In this document: positions 55,831 through 64,000 of the stretch, one piece after another
Layout: each line of letters starts with the position of its first letter
Numbering within the stretch: the first letter of the stretch is position 1
Origin: Shewanella electrica
GTDB lineage: Bacteria; Pseudomonadota; Gammaproteobacteria; Enterobacterales; Shewanellaceae
Direction of reading: 5' to 3'
Assembly (NCBI RefSeq): GCF_022321485.1
Contig: NZ_JAKOGG010000001.1
Span: 248,001-312,000, forward strand
DNA: 64,000 nt
Program-made: the position numbers and the translations under genes
The notes under the pieces: model-generated
Seen by the model: only the letters and a program-made list of their open reading frames with translations
Told to the model about the DNA's origin: nothing
The model's database searches: none

Positions 55831-56211
55831 GTGTTTTGGAAAATCATGTTTTGGCTAACGTTCATGCTGCTGGTATTGCCTTTTCCGTTCAAATTGGCAG
55901 AAATGATTTCAGGTAAGGATCAGCGCGCTTTGACGGTCAAACTTGAGGAGATGGCAAATGCTGTCTTCTTCTCTATCGGCTTAATTGCATTTTGGCAGTT
56001 TGCCTATACAACGGACACGTCATCTCATCCTTTGTTTTGGTATCTGTGGTTGAGTATCGCAATAATCTGGTCGATTGTTGCCATGTTTAAATCAGCGAAG
56101 CTTGATTATGCTGTTGATCAGGTAGGTAAAAAGGCAACGGTGATGATGGCGTATTTTAGTACGCTATTTTTTCTGCCAATGCTGGTGGCCGTGTTTAGGT
56201 ATGCTGGATAG
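55831..56211 (+). CDS. Unrecognised four-helix membrane protein
   Basis: A 126-residue protein with four hydrophobic segments at about 2-22, 44-61, 67-86 and 103-123, and short charged loops (SGKDQRALTVKLEE, KSAKLDYAVDQVGKK). The start is GTG with AAGGAGGAGG six bases upstream, a strong ribosome site. No family recognised. Its end is followed within 50 bases by the palindrome chain. Confidence 0.75.
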   Translation: MFWKIMFWLTFMLLVLPFPFKLAEMISGKDQRALTVKLEEMANAVFFSIGLIAFWQFAYTTDTSSHPLFWYLWLSIAIIWSIVAMFKSAKLDYAVDQVGKKATVMMAYFSTLFFLPMLVAVFRYAG

Positions 56212-56252
56212 TTGCTGGTGCTTGGGATGCAACCAGCGGTTACTAAAGGCTG

Positions 56253-56669
56253 ATGGCTGCGCCATACCAAGCTGCGCTTGGTGAGATTTATCACTGCGTG
56301 ATTGCAACCTGCGGTTGCGAACGTCGTGAGCTTTCGCGCTCACACTACGAGACAAGGGGACTGGACGGCCTCGAACAACATCCATGTTTAACGGCCAGCT
56401 CGCCGTCCATGGCTCGCGCTCATAAGCACACTCATCATCGATGAGTATTCGCCCTTCTAAATCCCCATGCCGCCCCGACGTCGCGAAACGCTGCGGCGCT
56501 TCTGGTTTGCCATTTTCGCAAATCGCTCTGATTCGCGGTCCCTCGCTCACCATCGCTTCGAGGCATCGACGTACAGGATGTACTAATGCCGTGGAGCACA
56601 AGGATGTGCGAGAACGGCGAATATCTCGATTGCTCAATGGCTGCCCAACGCTCCTTCGCTGCGCCAAGG
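56253..56669. repeat. Chain of short palindromes, non-coding
   Basis: About 0.4 kb made largely of consecutive small inverted repeats. Four at the left end share a TGC centre: ATGGC-TGC-GCCAT (56253-56265), CCAAGC-TGC-GCTTGG (56267-56281), ATCAC-TGC-GTGAT (56290-56302), GCAACC-TGC-GGTTGC (56304-56318). Others are GTGAGC..GCTCAC (56326-56343), AACATCCATGTT (56377-56388), ACTCAT..ATGAGT (56430-56446), TTTGC..GCAAA (56506-56522), GTACA-GGA-TGTAC (56571-56583), GCACA-AGGA-TGTGC (56596-56609) and an imperfect one with a TGC centre (56653-56669). The stretch 56212-56860 holds no believable gene; the last 150 bases are AT-rich and include the NYN gene promoter. An open frame across it (56164-56724, minus) follows from its composition. 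Confidence 0.75.
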
Positions 56670-56860
56670 GGAATTGATGTTGCCTCAGAATTTGAACGTA
56701 TTCTTTGGTATAGATAGTGCTCAATTTAGCTAAATACCTATTGTGCTCAATAGGATGTGCGCTTAGATTGGCTAATCTAACCTTATTAAAAAGCTCTATT
56801 GCTATAGTGAATTCTTACATGATGTCGTTTATTTCACTATAAAGTTGTGAGGAAGCATCC

Positions 56861-57586
56861 ATGAAAGATAAAGAGAAAATTGCGCTATTTATTGATGCTG
56901 ATAATGCACCTGCCAGAAAAATCGACAAGGTTCTCTCTGAATTGGCTCGGTATGGTGTAGTGAATATTCGTAAGGCATATGGGAACTGGAAAAATCAAAA
57001 TTTAAAACCTTGGGAAGATGTGCTTCATGAGTTTGCCATACAGCCAATTCAGCAGTTTGACCTTACCAAGGGAAAAAATGCTACAGATATGGCATTGGTT
57101 ATTGATGTAATGGATATTCTATACACGAAGGATATCGACGTTATTTGTTTAGTGTCGTCCGATTGTGATTTTACGCCATTGGTAACTCGTTCATTGGCGG
57201 ATGGAAAGTTTGTTATTGGTTTTGGTGAACGTAAAGCGCCTTTAGCTTTTGTTAACAGTTGTTCTCGGTTCCTTTATCTTGATGAAGATAGTGAAATAGA
57301 ACTGCCTATCCAAAAGCAAACAAAGAATATTAAAAGTGATACAAAGCTAATCAATTTACTGCGGCAAGCGATTGAAGCTGTCGAAGAAGATGATGGTTGG
57401 GCTATGTTAGGCCCAATTGGTACACATATTTCTAACCAAGCGTCGTTTGATCAACGAAATTATGGCTATAAGAAACTAAGTGATCTGTTTTTAAGTATTG
57501 ACCTATTTGAAATGAAAAAAACGAATGGTTCTGTGTTGTGGGTGAGAGATAAGAAAAAGGCAAAACAACTAAACAAGACGAGGTGA
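56861..57586 (+). CDS. NYN-domain (PIN-like) protein with C-terminal LOTUS/OST-HTH
   Basis: A 241-residue protein. Residues 5-140 form a NYN/LabA-like PIN nuclease domain: FIDADNAP (D12, D14), KGKNATDMALVIDVMD (D76, D82), CLVSSDCDFTPLV (D101, D103) and GFGERKAPLAFVNSCSRF; the acidic cluster for metal-dependent RNA cleavage is intact. Residues 155-235 match a LOTUS/OST-HTH domain (LLRQAIEAVEEDDGWAMLGPIGTHI.. FDQRNYGYKKLSDLF), which binds RNA. GAGGA precedes the ATG. Base composition is more AT-rich than in neighbouring core genes, suggesting transfer. A role in RNA turnover or defence is inference. Confidence 0.9.
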   Translation: MKDKEKIALFIDADNAPARKIDKVLSELARYGVVNIRKAYGNWKNQNLKPWEDVLHEFAIQPIQQFDLTKGKNATDMALVIDVMDILYTKDIDVICLVSSDCDFTPLVTRSLADGKFVIGFGERKAPLAFVNSCSRFLYLDEDSEIELPIQKQTKNIKSDTKLINLLRQAIEAVEEDDGWAMLGPIGTHISNQASFDQRNYGYKKLSDLFLSIDLFEMKKTNGSVLWVRDKKKAKQLNKTR

Positions 57587-57659
57587 GTTGCACTGTAAAG
57601 AGTGCACAGAAATGCTTAGTATTTCTGTGAATCAGGGCCAACGAACATAGGAACTAATA

Positions 57660-57869
57660 ATGTCGTCAACTCATCTGCAAGTATATGATGTTAATGGTAA
57701 ACACTTAGGTCATTTTGATGGCGAGTTTTTCTATACTTCTCCCGATATAGGTTTACGTGTCGATGGTGATGAAGTATATAAAATTCTTGGAGGAGCTCAT
57801 TTTGGTTACGTCGAGGATGGGAAAATCGTAGATACTCGCGGATTGGTTCGTTACTCACTTCAACCATAG
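57660..57869 (+). CDS. Small beta-rich protein, beta-flower-like
   Basis: A 69-residue protein with short repeated strand-turn units: LQVYDVNGKHLGHFDGEFFY, VYKILGGAHFGYVEDGKIVDTRG. The pattern of turns with G plus aromatic residues resembles small four-fold beta-flower proteins, but this is uncertain. AGGA upstream of the ATG. It follows the NYN gene by 73 bases and shares its AT-rich composition. Confidence 0.65.
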   Translation: MSSTHLQVYDVNGKHLGHFDGEFFYTSPDIGLRVDGDEVYKILGGAHFGYVEDGKIVDTRGLVRYSLQP

Positions 57870-57943
57870 CTCGTCGTAGGAATGTAGCACATTCAATCGG
57901 ATGAACTTTCTGTTTAAGTAGTCCTATTAAAACAACAGCCAAT

Positions 57944-57969
57944 AAAAAACGCACCCGTGGGTGCGTTTT
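57944..57969 (-). terminator. Rho-independent terminator of the prs transcript
   Basis: Stem AAAACGCACC/GGTGCGTTTT with a 4-base loop and T run on the minus strand, 21 bases past prs. Confidence 0.9.
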
Positions 57970-57990
57970 CTGTATCCATCAAGCAAACGC

Positions 57991-58938
57991 TTATTGATGG
58001 AACATGGCAGAGATAGACTCTTCGTTGCTGACGCGGCGAATCGCTTCAGCCAGCACTGCTGACATGGTCAGCTGCGTTACGCGGCCTACTGCTTGCATTG
58101 CTGGGCTCAATGGGATGGTGTCAGTGATGATCACTTCGTCAATCATTGAGTCTTTGATGTTATCTGCAGCGTTACCTGAGAATACAGGGTGAGTTGCATA
58201 AGCAAACACGCGGTTGGCACCGTGAGCTTTCAGTGCTTCTGCCGCTTTACATAAAGTGCCACCGGTATCGATCATATCGTCAACGATAATGCAGTCACGG
58301 CCTTCAACATCACCGATGATGTGCATGACTTGCGCTACGTTGGCTTGTGGACGACGTTTGTCGATAATTGCGAGGTCGGCATCATCCATCAGTTTGGCAA
58401 CGGCACGAGCACGTACTACGCCACCGATATCTGGAGAGACAACCACAGGGTTTTCAAATTTCTTCGACAGCATGTGCTCCAGCAGCACTGGGCTACCAAA
58501 CACGTTATCTACTGGTACATCGAAGAAACCTTGGATTTGTTCTGCGTGCAGGTCACAAGTCAGTACGCGGTCAACGCCAACGCTAGACAGGAAGTCTGCA
58601 ACAACTTTTGCAGTGATAGGCACACGAGCACTACGCACACGACGGTCTTGACGGGCATAGCCAAAGTAAGGGATTACGGCGGTGATACGACCTGCCGAAG
58701 CACGACGCAGAGCATCAACCATGACAACCAGTTCCATCAGGTTATCGTTGGTAGGAGCGCAAGTAGACTGGATAATGAATACATCCGCACCACGTACATT
58801 TTCATTGATCTGTACGCTGATTTCACCATCGCTGAAACGGCCAACCACGGCGTCTCCAAGCTTACAAAAAAGACGATCGGCGATCTTCTTGGCGAGACTG
58901 GGGGTGGCATTCCCAGCAAAGAGCTTAATGTCGGGCAC
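57991..58938 (-). CDS. prs: Ribose-phosphate pyrophosphokinase
   Basis: Makes PRPP from ribose-5-phosphate and ATP for nucleotide, histidine and tryptophan synthesis. The start is GTG 58938, giving (M)[15 protein letters not shown] and 315 residues, the E. coli length; GAGG lies upstream. In-frame codons back to 58992 are probably untranslated. Motifs: [27 protein letters not shown], the PRPP loop [14 protein letters not shown]. Downstream of ispE. Confidence 0.97.
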   Translation of the reverse strand: MPDIKLFAGNATPSLAKKIADRLFCKLGDAVVGRFSDGEISVQINENVRGADVFIIQSTCAPTNDNLMELVVMVDALRRASAGRITAVIPYFGYARQDRRVRSARVPITAKVVADFLSSVGVDRVLTCDLHAEQIQGFFDVPVDNVFGSPVLLEHMLSKKFENPVVVSPDIGGVVRARAVAKLMDDADLAIIDKRRPQANVAQVMHIIGDVEGRDCIIVDDMIDTGGTLCKAAEALKAHGANRVFAYATHPVFSGNAADNIKDSMIDEVIITDTIPLSPAMQAVGRVTQLTMSAVLAEAIRRVSNEESISAMFHQ

Positions 58939-59015
58939 TTTAGGAACCTCGGGCGTTTGCTTTGTATAAGAACTTAGGGGATAAAGTGACACGCTTTATC
59001 CTTGGATGAATCGGT

Positions 59016-59873
59016 TCAGAGTTCGCCTAAGCGGCTCATTAATGGGGAGCGATTCATACCCCTAGCAACAAATCCACGGAACGTTGATGGCATTTGCGCA
59101 AAACAGCTTCGCGCTTGCTGCTCTGTCTCGAATTGACCAAATACACAAGCACCAGTACCGGTCATTCTGGACGGCGCATATTCTATCAGCCACGCGAGCG
59201 CGTTGGCAACTTGCGCGAACTGCTCTGTGACCAATTTCTGGCAGTCATTTTTCCATTCAGAGGACAATAAATCACACAATTGCAGCTTAGGTGTATCGCG
59301 TGGCAGCGCGGGGTGTTGAAAAACATCCACAGTAGCAACGTGGACATCGGGAGCGATCACCACATACCAGTGTTCATCAATTTCGACAGGTTGCAGTTTT
59401 TCACCCACCCCTTCGGCGAATGCCGCTTGGCCGCGAATAAACACGGGAACGTCGGCACCTAGCTTGAGCCCAAGTGCCGCTAACTCGTCTTCGGATAAAC
59501 CGCATTGCCACAGCGCATTGAGTGCGACTAAGGTGGTGGCCGCGTCGGAAGAACCGCCGCCCAAACCGCCGCCCATGGGTAATTTTTTATCTAGCCAGAT
59601 CTCCGCGCCTTGGCGACAGCCGCTAGCTTGTTGCAAAGCCTTAGCGGCTTTGACAATCAAGTTGTCTTCGGGGGCAACATCGATAGTGACATTACTACGC
59701 AGCACAATCGCGGCATTGTCGGTCACTTTGACATCGAGCCAGTCACCAAAGTCGACAAATTGAAACAGGGTTTGCAACTCGTGATAACCGTCAGCGCGAC
59801 GGCCATTCACATGCAGAAACAGATTGAGTTTAGCGGGGGCTGGCCAACCCAGCGATACAGCGTGGTTACTCAT
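59016..59873 (-). CDS. ispE: 4-diphosphocytidyl-2-C-methyl-D-erythritol kinase
   Basis: GHMP kinase of 285 residues in the MEP isoprenoid pathway. Substrate motif [31 protein letters not shown] loop [15 protein letters not shown], and C-terminal [19 protein letters not shown] before the ATG, which overlaps lolB by eight bases. Confidence 0.97.
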   Translation of the reverse strand: MSNHAVSLGWPAPAKLNLFLHVNGRRADGYHELQTLFQFVDFGDWLDVKVTDNAAIVLRSNVTIDVAPEDNLIVKAAKALQQASGCRQGAEIWLDKKLPMGGGLGGGSSDAATTLVALNALWQCGLSEDELAALGLKLGADVPVFIRGQAAFAEGVGEKLQPVEIDEHWYVVIAPDVHVATVDVFQHPALPRDTPKLQLCDLLSSEWKNDCQKLVTEQFAQVANALAWLIEYAPSRMTGTGACVFGQFETEQQARSCFAQMPSTFRGFVARGMNRSPLMSRLGEL

Positions 59874-60483
59874 GGGATTTTCCTTGCGGCAACTTTTCGG
59901 TGAGCGCCTGCCACTCAGTTAACTGGATTTTTAGCGACACATCTTGGCGTTGTAACGTTAATAGCCGCGGCAGTTGATGATGCGGTAGCTGCTGCCAGCT
60001 TTGGTAGTCAATCTGCCACGGCGGCGATTGGCGTTGTTCAATTAAGGTCTTTGGTTGGCCAGCGGCATCGCGGGCCACGATGTCGGCATCGCCGGGCAGG
60101 CCGACAATCCATTGTGGTAATTGGCTAATCGGAATTTGCCAGCCGCTTAAGTGTTGCACCAGCTCATTGGCGTTGCGGCCTTGGTAGGTTTTGCCGTCCA
60201 CTTCTAAGCTGGCTGAGCGGGCGTCGCTAGTTAATAGCAGCAGGGTAGAGCCAATCATGCTGGTGAGCCGCAGCTCATCCGACTGTGGCGTGTGCAGCCA
60301 GTACAGATTGGTACTGAATTTTTGCTCAGGAGTTTTTACGGCAATTTTGCCTTTCAGCTCCCATGCTTTGGCGTCTTGCACCCGGTTCACTTCCGTGGGT
60401 TGCCAATCGGCCGGTGGCGTGATGCCGCAACCGCTGAGCCAAAGTAGCGCGATGAGCAAGCTGCTATTGCGAATGAAACTCAT
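59866..60483 (-). CDS. lolB: Outer-membrane lipoprotein LolB
   Basis: Receives lipoproteins from LolA and inserts them in the outer membrane. 205 residues with lipobox LSGC after a hydrophobic signal ([20 protein letters not shown]), then the half-barrel with [43 protein letters not shown]. The ATG at 60483 gives a normal lipoprotein signal; the frame extends upstream to 60546. First gene of lolB-ispE-prs. Confidence 0.95.
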   Translation of the reverse strand: MSFIRNSSLLIALLWLSGCGITPPADWQPTEVNRVQDAKAWELKGKIAVKTPEQKFSTNLYWLHTPQSDELRLTSMIGSTLLLLTSDARSASLEVDGKTYQGRNANELVQHLSGWQIPISQLPQWIVGLPGDADIVARDAAGQPKTLIEQRQSPPWQIDYQSWQQLPHHQLPRLLTLQRQDVSLKIQLTEWQALTEKLPQGKSHE

Positions 60484-60784
60484 GTAATGAGATAAATTTG
60501 TGAGTCGCTTCAAAATAATTGTGGCTGTTCCGCTTTTTGGTGGCATCTATGATACGAGTCCTTTGCGTTGCGACACAACATATGTCTAAATGCCGCATCT
60601 ATCAGAATTTGCTGTTATGAGTAATTTTTAAGCAAGTGCTGGTAAATAAACGAATTAAGTGAGAGTTTTCAGCACTTTTTTCACCTTTATTCGGTTTTGT
60701 TAAGCGTATTCTGTTTTTAGCTTGGTCAATTAAGTAAAATAGCGCCAACAAATAGAATCACGCCAAGAGTCCAGAACGAGTCAG
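60484..60784. other. Divergent lolB-hemA intergenic region
   Basis: About 300 bp, AT-rich, with promoters for both directions. A TAAAAT-like -10 lies near 60735 on the plus strand. No operator, riboswitch or small gene was recognised. Confidence 0.5.
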
Positions 60785-62035
60785 ATGAGCCTTGTAGCAA
60801 TTGGTATTAACCACAGAACTGCCACTGTTGACTTGCGCGAGAAAGTCGCCTTTTCCCCAGACACCATCCACGAAGCGATGAAAAGCCTTGCCGGCGAAAC
60901 TGGCACTGGCGAAGCGGTGATTGTGTCTACCTGCAACAGAACAGAACTGTACTGCAACACCGAAGATGCTCAGAAAGTCGTTAATTGGTTAGAGCAATAC
61001 CATCAGCTTAGCCATGACGATGTAGCACCTTGTTTGTATCAGCATGAAGGCCAAAAGGCCGTACAGCACCTGATGCGTGTGGCATCTGGTCTCGATTCGT
61101 TGGTATTGGGTGAGCCGCAGATTTTAGGGCAGGTTAAGCAGGCATTTTCCAAAGCCAAAGAGTCCGGCACTGTGGCTGCCACTATGGACCGCTTATTCCA
61201 AAATACATTCTCTGTTGCCAAGAAAGTCCGTACGGAAACTGAAATCGGTTCGGCGGCCGTATCGGTTGCGTTTGCAGCCGTTGTCATGGCGAAACAGATC
61301 TTCTCTGCACTGAGCAATACCAAGGTGTTGCTGATTGGTGCCGGGGAAACCATTGAGCTGGTGGCTCGGCACTTAAAAGAGAACGGCGTCGCCTCAATGG
61401 TGGTGGCTAACCGCACGCTTTCACGTGCCGAGGCAATGTGTGACGAGTTCAATGCCACAGCAATTACACTCGAACAGATACCAGACTATCTGTCAAAAGC
61501 CGATATCGTGATATCCTCTACCGCCAGCCCACTGCCAATACTTGGTAAAGGCATGGTGGAAAAAGCGCTGAAGCAGCGCCGCCATCAACCTATGTTGTTG
61601 GTTGATATTGCGGTACCTCGGGATATAGAAGCAGAAGTTGCCGACTTGGATGACGCTTATCTGTACACCGTGGACGATCTGCAAAGCATCGTGGAACAGA
61701 ATATGGCTTCACGCCGTGAAGCCGCCGAAGAAGCGGAACTTATTACTGAAGAGCAGTCATTCCAATTTATGGAATGGATTCGCTCGTTACAGTCAGTCGA
61801 CAGCATTCGTGAATATCGTACGCACGCTAACGAGATCAAGGACGAATTACTCGAGCGGGCGGTGCACAAATTGACTCAGGGCGGCGACGCCGAAGAGGTG
61901 CTTCGTGAATTGGCGAATCGTCTCACCAATAAACTGATCCATGCACCGACCCAAGCGTTAACTGTGGCTAGTCGCCAAGGCGATTACAATGCTCTCGGAC
62001 AATTAAGAACCGCGCTCGGCTTGGAAAAAGACTAA
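60785..62035 (+). CDS. hemA: Glutamyl-tRNA reductase
   Basis: First committed step of C5-type haem synthesis: reduces glutamyl-tRNA to glutamate-1-semialdehyde. 416 residues with [23 protein letters not shown], catalytic Cys in [32 protein letters not shown]-binding [16 protein letters not shown] and the C-terminal dimerisation helix. Fourteen bases before prfA. The family is regulated by haem-dependent proteolysis through its N-terminus; nothing here departs from that. Confidence 0.98.
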   Translation: MSLVAIGINHRTATVDLREKVAFSPDTIHEAMKSLAGETGTGEAVIVSTCNRTELYCNTEDAQKVVNWLEQYHQLSHDDVAPCLYQHEGQKAVQHLMRVASGLDSLVLGEPQILGQVKQAFSKAKESGTVAATMDRLFQNTFSVAKKVRTETEIGSAAVSVAFAAVVMAKQIFSALSNTKVLLIGAGETIELVARHLKENGVASMVVANRTLSRAEAMCDEFNATAITLEQIPDYLSKADIVISSTASPLPILGKGMVEKALKQRRHQPMLLVDIAVPRDIEAEVADLDDAYLYTVDDLQSIVEQNMASRREAAEEAELITEEQSFQFMEWIRSLQSVDSIREYRTHANEIKDELLERAVHKLTQGGDAEEVLRELANRLTNKLIHAPTQALTVASRQGDYNALGQLRTALGLEKD

Positions 62036-62049
62036 GGTTAGCGAGCTAA

Positions 62050-63135
62050 ATGAAGGATTCCGTGATCCGCAAGCTGGAAGGCTTGGTGGAGCGTTATGAA
62101 GAAGTGCAGGCATTGCTCAGCGATGCCAGCGTGATCTCCGATCAAGACAAATTCCGCAATCTGTCAAAAGAATATGCGCAGCTTGAAGATGTCGTGAAAG
62201 GTTTTGCCGCGTTTAAACAAGCGCAGGAAGACCTGGTCACTGCCGAAGAGATGTTGCATGAAGACGACCCAGAGCTAAAAGAGATGGCTCACGAGGAGTT
62301 GAAGGCGGCCAAAGTGGCGCTGGAACGCCTTGAGGGCGAATTGCAGATCCTATTACTCCCCAAAGATCCTAACGACGAAACCAACGCCTTTTTGGAAATT
62401 CGTGCCGGTGCTGGTGGCGATGAAGCCGCTATTTTTGCTGGCGACCTGTTCCGCATGTACAGCCGTTACGCCGAAGCGCGTCGCTGGCAGGTAGAAGTGG
62501 TTAGCTCTAACGAAGGTGAACACGGCGGCTTTAAAGAAGTTATCGCCCGCGTGATTGGTGATGGCGTTTATGGTCGCTTGAAATTTGAATCTGGTGGTCA
62601 CCGCGTACAGCGTGTGCCAGAAACCGAATCGCAAGGCCGCGTACACACCTCAGCCTGTACCGTGGCGGTGATGCACGAAGTTCCCGAAGCGGCAGCGGTT
62701 GAAATCAACCCAGCCGATCTGCGTATCGACACTTTCCGTTCATCCGGTGCTGGTGGTCAGCACGTGAACAAAACCGATTCGGCTATCCGTATCACCCACT
62801 TACCCACCGGTTTGGTGGTGGAATGTCAGGATGAACGTTCACAGCACAAAAACAAAGCTCGCGCTTTGAGTGTGTTGGCGGCACGTTTGCAAGCGGCAGA
62901 AGATGAAAAACGCCGCAGTGAAGAAGCGTCTACTCGCCGTTCATTGGTGGGCAGTGGTGATCGCTCTGAACGTATTCGTACTTACAACTTCCCACAGGGC
63001 CGTTGTAGCGAGCATCGTATCAACTTAACCCTGTATCGCCTGAATGAAATTATGGAAGGCGATTTAGATCAGTTGATCGACCCGTTGATGCAAGAATACC
63101 AAGCGGACCAACTGGCCGCGTTGTCGGAAGAATAA
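62050..63135 (+). CDS. prfA: Peptide chain release factor 1
   Basis: Recognises UAA/UAG and triggers peptide release. 361 residues with the GGQ motif in [20 protein letters not shown] and the codon-recognition region around [13 protein letters not shown]. Second of hemA-prfA-prmC; the enzyme that methylates its GGQ glutamine, PrmC, is encoded next. Confidence 0.98.
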   Translation: MKDSVIRKLEGLVERYEEVQALLSDASVISDQDKFRNLSKEYAQLEDVVKGFAAFKQAQEDLVTAEEMLHEDDPELKEMAHEELKAAKVALERLEGELQILLLPKDPNDETNAFLEIRAGAGGDEAAIFAGDLFRMYSRYAEARRWQVEVVSSNEGEHGGFKEVIARVIGDGVYGRLKFESGGHRVQRVPETESQGRVHTSACTVAVMHEVPEAAAVEINPADLRIDTFRSSGAGGQHVNKTDSAIRITHLPTGLVVECQDERSQHKNKARALSVLAARLQAAEDEKRRSEEASTRRSLVGSGDRSERIRTYNFPQGRCSEHRINLTLYRLNEIMEGDLDQLIDPLMQEYQADQLAALSEE

Positions 63136-63136
63136 G

Positions 63137-63988
63137 GTGCGTGCCTTGACGCAACTGACGATTGCATCCGCCGTCAAATGGGGCGCAGCGGCATTGCAGC
63201 TGTGCTCTGAATCGGCGGCCATTGATGCCGAAGTGCTGCTGCTGCACTGCCTTGATAAGCCGCGCAGCTACCTGTACAGCTGGCCTGAGCGCCAGCTTAC
63301 CGAGGCGCAGCAATGCCAGTTTGAACAGCTGATTGCACGGCGTGTTAGCGGCACGCCGGTGGCGCACATTATCGGTATGCGAGAGTTTTGGTCGCTGCCG
63401 TTTATGGTGAATGCCTCCACGCTGATCCCTCGTCCTGATACCGAAATTCTGGTTGAGACCGCCTTAAACTTGCCGTTGCCCACTGAGTGCGCAGCGCTCG
63501 ACCTTGGTACGGGTACTGGCGCGATTGCACTGTCTCTGGCGCATGAACGGCCACAGTGGCAAGTGACCGCCGTGGATAAAGTGGATGATGCGGTAGCGCT
63601 GGCTAGGGCTAACCGTGAACAGCTGCAACTGCCGCAGGTGGAAGTGCTGCAAAGTGATTGGTTTAGCGCGGTCAGTGGGCGTCAGTTTGACCTGATCGTT
63701 TCCAATCCGCCCTATATCAGTGAGCAAGATGAACACCTTGATCTCGGCGATGTGCGCTTTGAACCGCGCAGTGCATTAACTGCCGCTAATGACGGTTTTG
63801 CTGATCTGTTTTTTATCGCCGAACATGCACGCCAATATCTACGTCCCGGTGGTTATATTCTGCTGGAGCACGGTTACACCCAAGGGCCAACCATGCGGCA
63901 GCATTTGCAAACATTAGGCTATCAGAATGTTGCCACGGTGCGTGATTTCGGTTCTAACGAACGTTGTACGTTAGGGACTTGGCAGTAA
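63137..63988 (+). CDS. prmC: Release factor glutamine methyltransferase
   Basis: N5-glutamine methyltransferase acting on the GGQ motif of RF1 and RF2. 283 residues: N-terminal helical substrate domain, REFWSLPFMVNASTLIPRPDTEILVE, SAM loop ALDLGTGTGAIALSLA and catalytic VSNPPYISE. The start is GTG at 63137, one base after the prfA stop, with GGAAG upstream. Complete within the window. Confidence 0.96.
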   Translation: MRALTQLTIASAVKWGAAALQLCSESAAIDAEVLLLHCLDKPRSYLYSWPERQLTEAQQCQFEQLIARRVSGTPVAHIIGMREFWSLPFMVNASTLIPRPDTEILVETALNLPLPTECAALDLGTGTGAIALSLAHERPQWQVTAVDKVDDAVALARANREQLQLPQVEVLQSDWFSAVSGRQFDLIVSNPPYISEQDEHLDLGDVRFEPRSALTAANDGFADLFFIAEHARQYLRPGGYILLEHGYTQGPTMRQHLQTLGYQNVATVRDFGSNERCTLGTWQ

Positions 63989-64000
63989 CGAGCACAGTTT

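Noticed and set aside
56164-56724. 186-codon open frame on the minus strand over the palindrome chain
   Set aside because: It has no ribosome site or family features, and the region is made of inverted repeats that keep several frames open by chance.

Overview
The window looks like chromosome of a Shewanella-like gammaproteobacterium (Alteromonadales). This rests on gene content and order: a nag locus of the Alteromonadales type (LacI-type NagR, NagX, BadF/BcrA-type NagK, SIS-type NagB-II, NagA, NagP), several large TonB-dependent receptors, the cell-wall cluster leuS-lptE-holA-nadD-rsfS-rlmH-mrdA-rodA-mltB-rlpA-dacA, and the prs-ispE-lolB / hemA-prfA-prmC pair. The species assignment is inference; no rRNA gene is present. 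I see no insertion sequence, prophage or CRISPR array.

Layout. 1-7.8 kb: the 3' end of a TonB-dependent receptor, a NIT-domain chemotaxis receptor, a Tat-exported PLP aminotransferase, and a ZnuD-like TonB receptor behind a small His/Cys protein with an FNR-like box. 8-12 kb: pepA diverging from lptFG (LPS export). 12-24 kb: a GlcNAc utilisation locus that includes a GH89 alpha-N-acetylglucosaminidase and its own TonB receptor; two near-identical LacI-type operators flank nagR. 24-27 kb: RDD, DUF2960-like and GNAT genes and an RhlE helicase. 27-39 kb: the peptidoglycan elongation and housekeeping operon on the minus strand, with a ybeL-like gene diverging from leuS.

39.4-43.8 kb: a tightly packed five-gene operon (thermostable-hemolysin-family protein, AMP-dependent ligase, haem-oxygenase-like putative di-iron enzyme, SDR, TPR protein) inserted between the leuS block and lnt-corC-ybeY-ybeZ-miaB. 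It has a perfect CRP consensus site just upstream of its first gene. It looks like a small fatty-acid-derived biosynthetic pathway of unknown product and is my main candidate for an undescribed system.

44-53 kb: lnt-corC-ybeY-ybeZ-miaB diverging from ubiF, then pth, ychF and a seven-tRNA operon (Met-Leu-Gln-Gln-Met-Gln-Gln) with the same gene order as the E. coli metT operon. 54-57.9 kb: an accessory segment between the tRNAs and prs, with a VOC protein, three unrecognised genes, about 0.4 kb of tandem short palindromes, a NYN/LOTUS protein and a small beta-rich protein. 58-64 kb: prs-ispE-lolB diverging from hemA-prfA-prmC.

Many genes use GTG or TTG starts (lptF, lnt, mrdA, rsfS, prs, ubiF, prmC, ybeZ). 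Starts were chosen from Shine-Dalgarno position and the family's usual N-terminus.
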